This document shows, one piece after another, positions 31,845 to 32,879 of a stretch of DNA of 32,879 nt. Under the pieces are notes generated by a model. That model had not been told where the DNA came from. It did no database searches and saw only the letters and a program-made list of their open reading frames with translations. The position numbers and the translations under genes were made by a program. Within the stretch, counting starts at the first letter, position 1. The number at the start of each line of letters is the position of its first letter. This DNA is from Gemmatimonadota bacterium (GTDB lineage: Bacteria > Gemmatimonadota > Gemmatimonadetes > Longimicrobiales > RSA9): the NCBI GenBank assembly GCA_039715185.1, contig JBDLIA010000033.1, positions 1 to 32,879 of the forward strand, in the 5' to 3' direction.

Positions 31845-32327
31845 TTGAAACGCGCGCTCGTGCTTCTCTCGATCATCGCCGCCTGCGCGGACGCCGAGCC
31901 TCCTCCTGAGGCCGACGGCGGGCCCGCTGGCGAGGAAGCGCCGGCGGCGGCCGCAGCCGGTGACCCGTGGGCGGCGACCTCCAGCGGTGGCGTCGCGGTG
32001 CGCGCCGTACCCGACCCCGATCCCCCCGCGCTCGGCGCGGTCGTGTTCACCATCGAGGCCGACGACTCGACGCCTCTCTCGGTCGATCTGGTCTCGCCCT
32101 CCATGCCCATGCACGGCGTCATCCGCTACCCCCTCGAGCGCGCCGCGAACCGCCTGGTGGCCACGGTGGAGATCCCCATGGAGGGCGACTGGGTGCTCTA
32201 CGTGAACTTCGACGAAGCGGGCGCCCACGCGGCGGAGCTGCCGTTCCAGGTGGACGGGCCTGCCGGCGGCGGCGCCGATCACGCGCACGGCGCCGCGCCG
32301 GCCGAAGACCCCGGACACGAGCACTAG
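31845..32327 (+). CDS. YtkA-like lipoprotein with His-rich tail
   Basis: 160 residues from a TTG with GGGAG seven bases upstream. Short signal with lipobox-like IIAAC, an Ala/Glu/Pro-rich linker, then an Ig-like fold of the YtkA/FixH kind (about 50-130) containing SPSMPMHG. The tail GADHAHGAAPAEDPGHEH is rich in His and could bind metal. Such domains accompany copper and cytochrome-oxidase-related proteins, but function here is not established. Confidence 0.7.
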   Translation: MKRALVLLSIIAACADAEPPPEADGGPAGEEAPAAAAAGDPWAATSSGGVAVRAVPDPDPPALGAVVFTIEADDSTPLSVDLVSPSMPMHGVIRYPLERAANRLVATVEIPMEGDWVLYVNFDEAGAHAAELPFQVDGPAGGGADHAHGAAPAEDPGHEH

Positions 32328-32465
32328 CCGGAGCCCCGGACCAGCGCACATCGCGGCGGGACAAAACCCGGGAACCCCGGGACCCACGTGTGCCTTCTGA
32401 GGACGTCTCTTACGGCCGGTGCCCGCACTGACGCCGGCGTAATTGCCCCCCAGATGGAGGTACCT

Positions 32466-32828
32466 ATGAAGCGTGTAGCTCTCTCGGTCGCGGCTCTCGT
32501 CGCCTTCGGCGCGACGGGGCTCAACGCCCAGGAAGCGGCGGAGAGCGAGACCCTGACCGTCACCGTCGTGGATCTGTCGTGCAAGGTCGTGCACAACCTG
32601 TCCGGCGACGACCATCGCATGTGCGCCCAGGTGTGCGCCGACAAGGGCATCCCGCTCGCGCTGATGACCGAAGACGGCACCATCATGGTACCGGTCAGCA
32701 TGGGCATGCCGGGCGTGGGCGACAACGAGCGCCTCAAGGAGCACGCCGAGAACACCGTCACCGTCACCGGCAAGGTATTCGACCGGGGAGGCCTCAAGAC
32801 GATCGCGATCGAGGAGATCGAGGCCTGA
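32466..32828 (+). CDS. Small secreted three-cysteine protein, function unknown
   Basis: 120 residues; GGAGG lies six bases before the ATG. Signal peptide ending LNAQ, then a compact domain: VVDLSCKVVHN, DDHRMCAQVCADKGIPLAL, DGTIMVPVSM, VTVTGKVFDRGGLKTIAI. I recognise the pattern (a Cys after a VVDL strand, a CAxxC helix, a Gly-rich C-terminal OB-like half) from uncharacterised periplasmic proteins in several phyla. The Cys, His and Met residues could bind metal or form a redox disulfide. Its only gene neighbour in the window is the YtkA-like lipoprotein, 138 bases upstream. Confidence 0.75.
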   Translation: MKRVALSVAALVAFGATGLNAQEAAESETLTVTVVDLSCKVVHNLSGDDHRMCAQVCADKGIPLALMTEDGTIMVPVSMGMPGVGDNERLKEHAENTVTVTGKVFDRGGLKTIAIEEIEA

Positions 32829-32839
32829 GCGGCCGCGCT

Positions 32840-32865
32840 CCCTTCGCGACGTTACACCCGAAGGG
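32840..32865 (+). terminator. Possible hairpin after the last gene
   Basis: CCCTTCG (32840-32846) and CGAAGGG (32859-32865) form a perfect 7-bp stem with a 12-base loop, 11 bases after the stop. No T run follows before the window ends. Confidence 0.35.
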
Positions 32866-32879
32866 CGGGCGCCTGGCGC

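Noticed and set aside
1-32879. Insertion sequences, phage genes, CRISPR arrays, tRNA and rRNA genes.
   Set aside because: Looked for on both strands; no transposase or integrase motif, no spaced direct-repeat array and no tRNA-like cloverleaf was found.

Overview
This is very GC-rich, densely packed bacterial DNA with many GTG/TTG starts and many stop/start overlaps of 4 to 8 bases. Gene content (DksA-like zinc-finger protein, PBP4 with a LysM tail, many SH3-type secreted proteins, lipoprotein peptidase, squalene-synthase-like enzyme, outer-membrane barrels) points to a Gram-negative, aerobic or microaerobic organism. My best guess is Gemmatimonadota; this is inference from style and content, not a database result. 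I see no rRNA, tRNA, CRISPR array, insertion sequence or phage gene.

Layout. 1-911: end of a Xre/ParS-type antitoxin and a RES-domain toxin. 946-6843: a promoter with a DtxR-type operator, then six genes whose ends all overlap: MntR/DtxR-type metalloregulator, TAT-exported two-domain multicopper oxidase, ZIP metal transporter with an extra extracytoplasmic domain, di-heme lipoprotein, Rieske lipoprotein and outer-membrane porin. This looks like one metal-controlled envelope redox and metal-transport system and is the most interesting unit here. 7009-7501: DksA/TraR-like gene and a strong terminator, followed by an unexplained palindrome. 7694-9664: pseudo-receiver protein divergent from a PerR-type regulator, and a squalene/phytoene synthase relative with an altered second Asp motif. 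9915-11363: class I-alpha glutamine synthetase. 11375-13723 (minus): acpS, an ANTAR response regulator and a REC-HisKA_2 kinase; a long inverted repeat separates the two signalling genes.

13817-21179: cell-envelope genes: PBP4-LysM, SH3-NlpC/P60 peptidase coupled to a tiny gene, EamA exporter, and an SH3 protein coupled to a gluzincin lipoprotein. 21415-22101: outer-membrane barrel. 22153-27468: a continuous plus-strand unit for molybdenum/tungsten: TupB-like permease, ATPase with a C-terminal anion-binding-like domain, YIP1-like membrane protein, FdhD, MobA and MoeA. No substrate-binding protein is encoded beside the transporter.

27530-31689: electron-transfer flavoprotein module: ETF:quinone oxidoreductase on the plus strand and, convergently, etfB-etfA-tetR. 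The oxidoreductase lacks one of the four cysteines that normally hold its [4Fe-4S] cluster. 31845-32828: a His-tailed YtkA-like lipoprotein and a small secreted three-cysteine protein. The window starts inside the antitoxin gene and ends just after the last protein gene.
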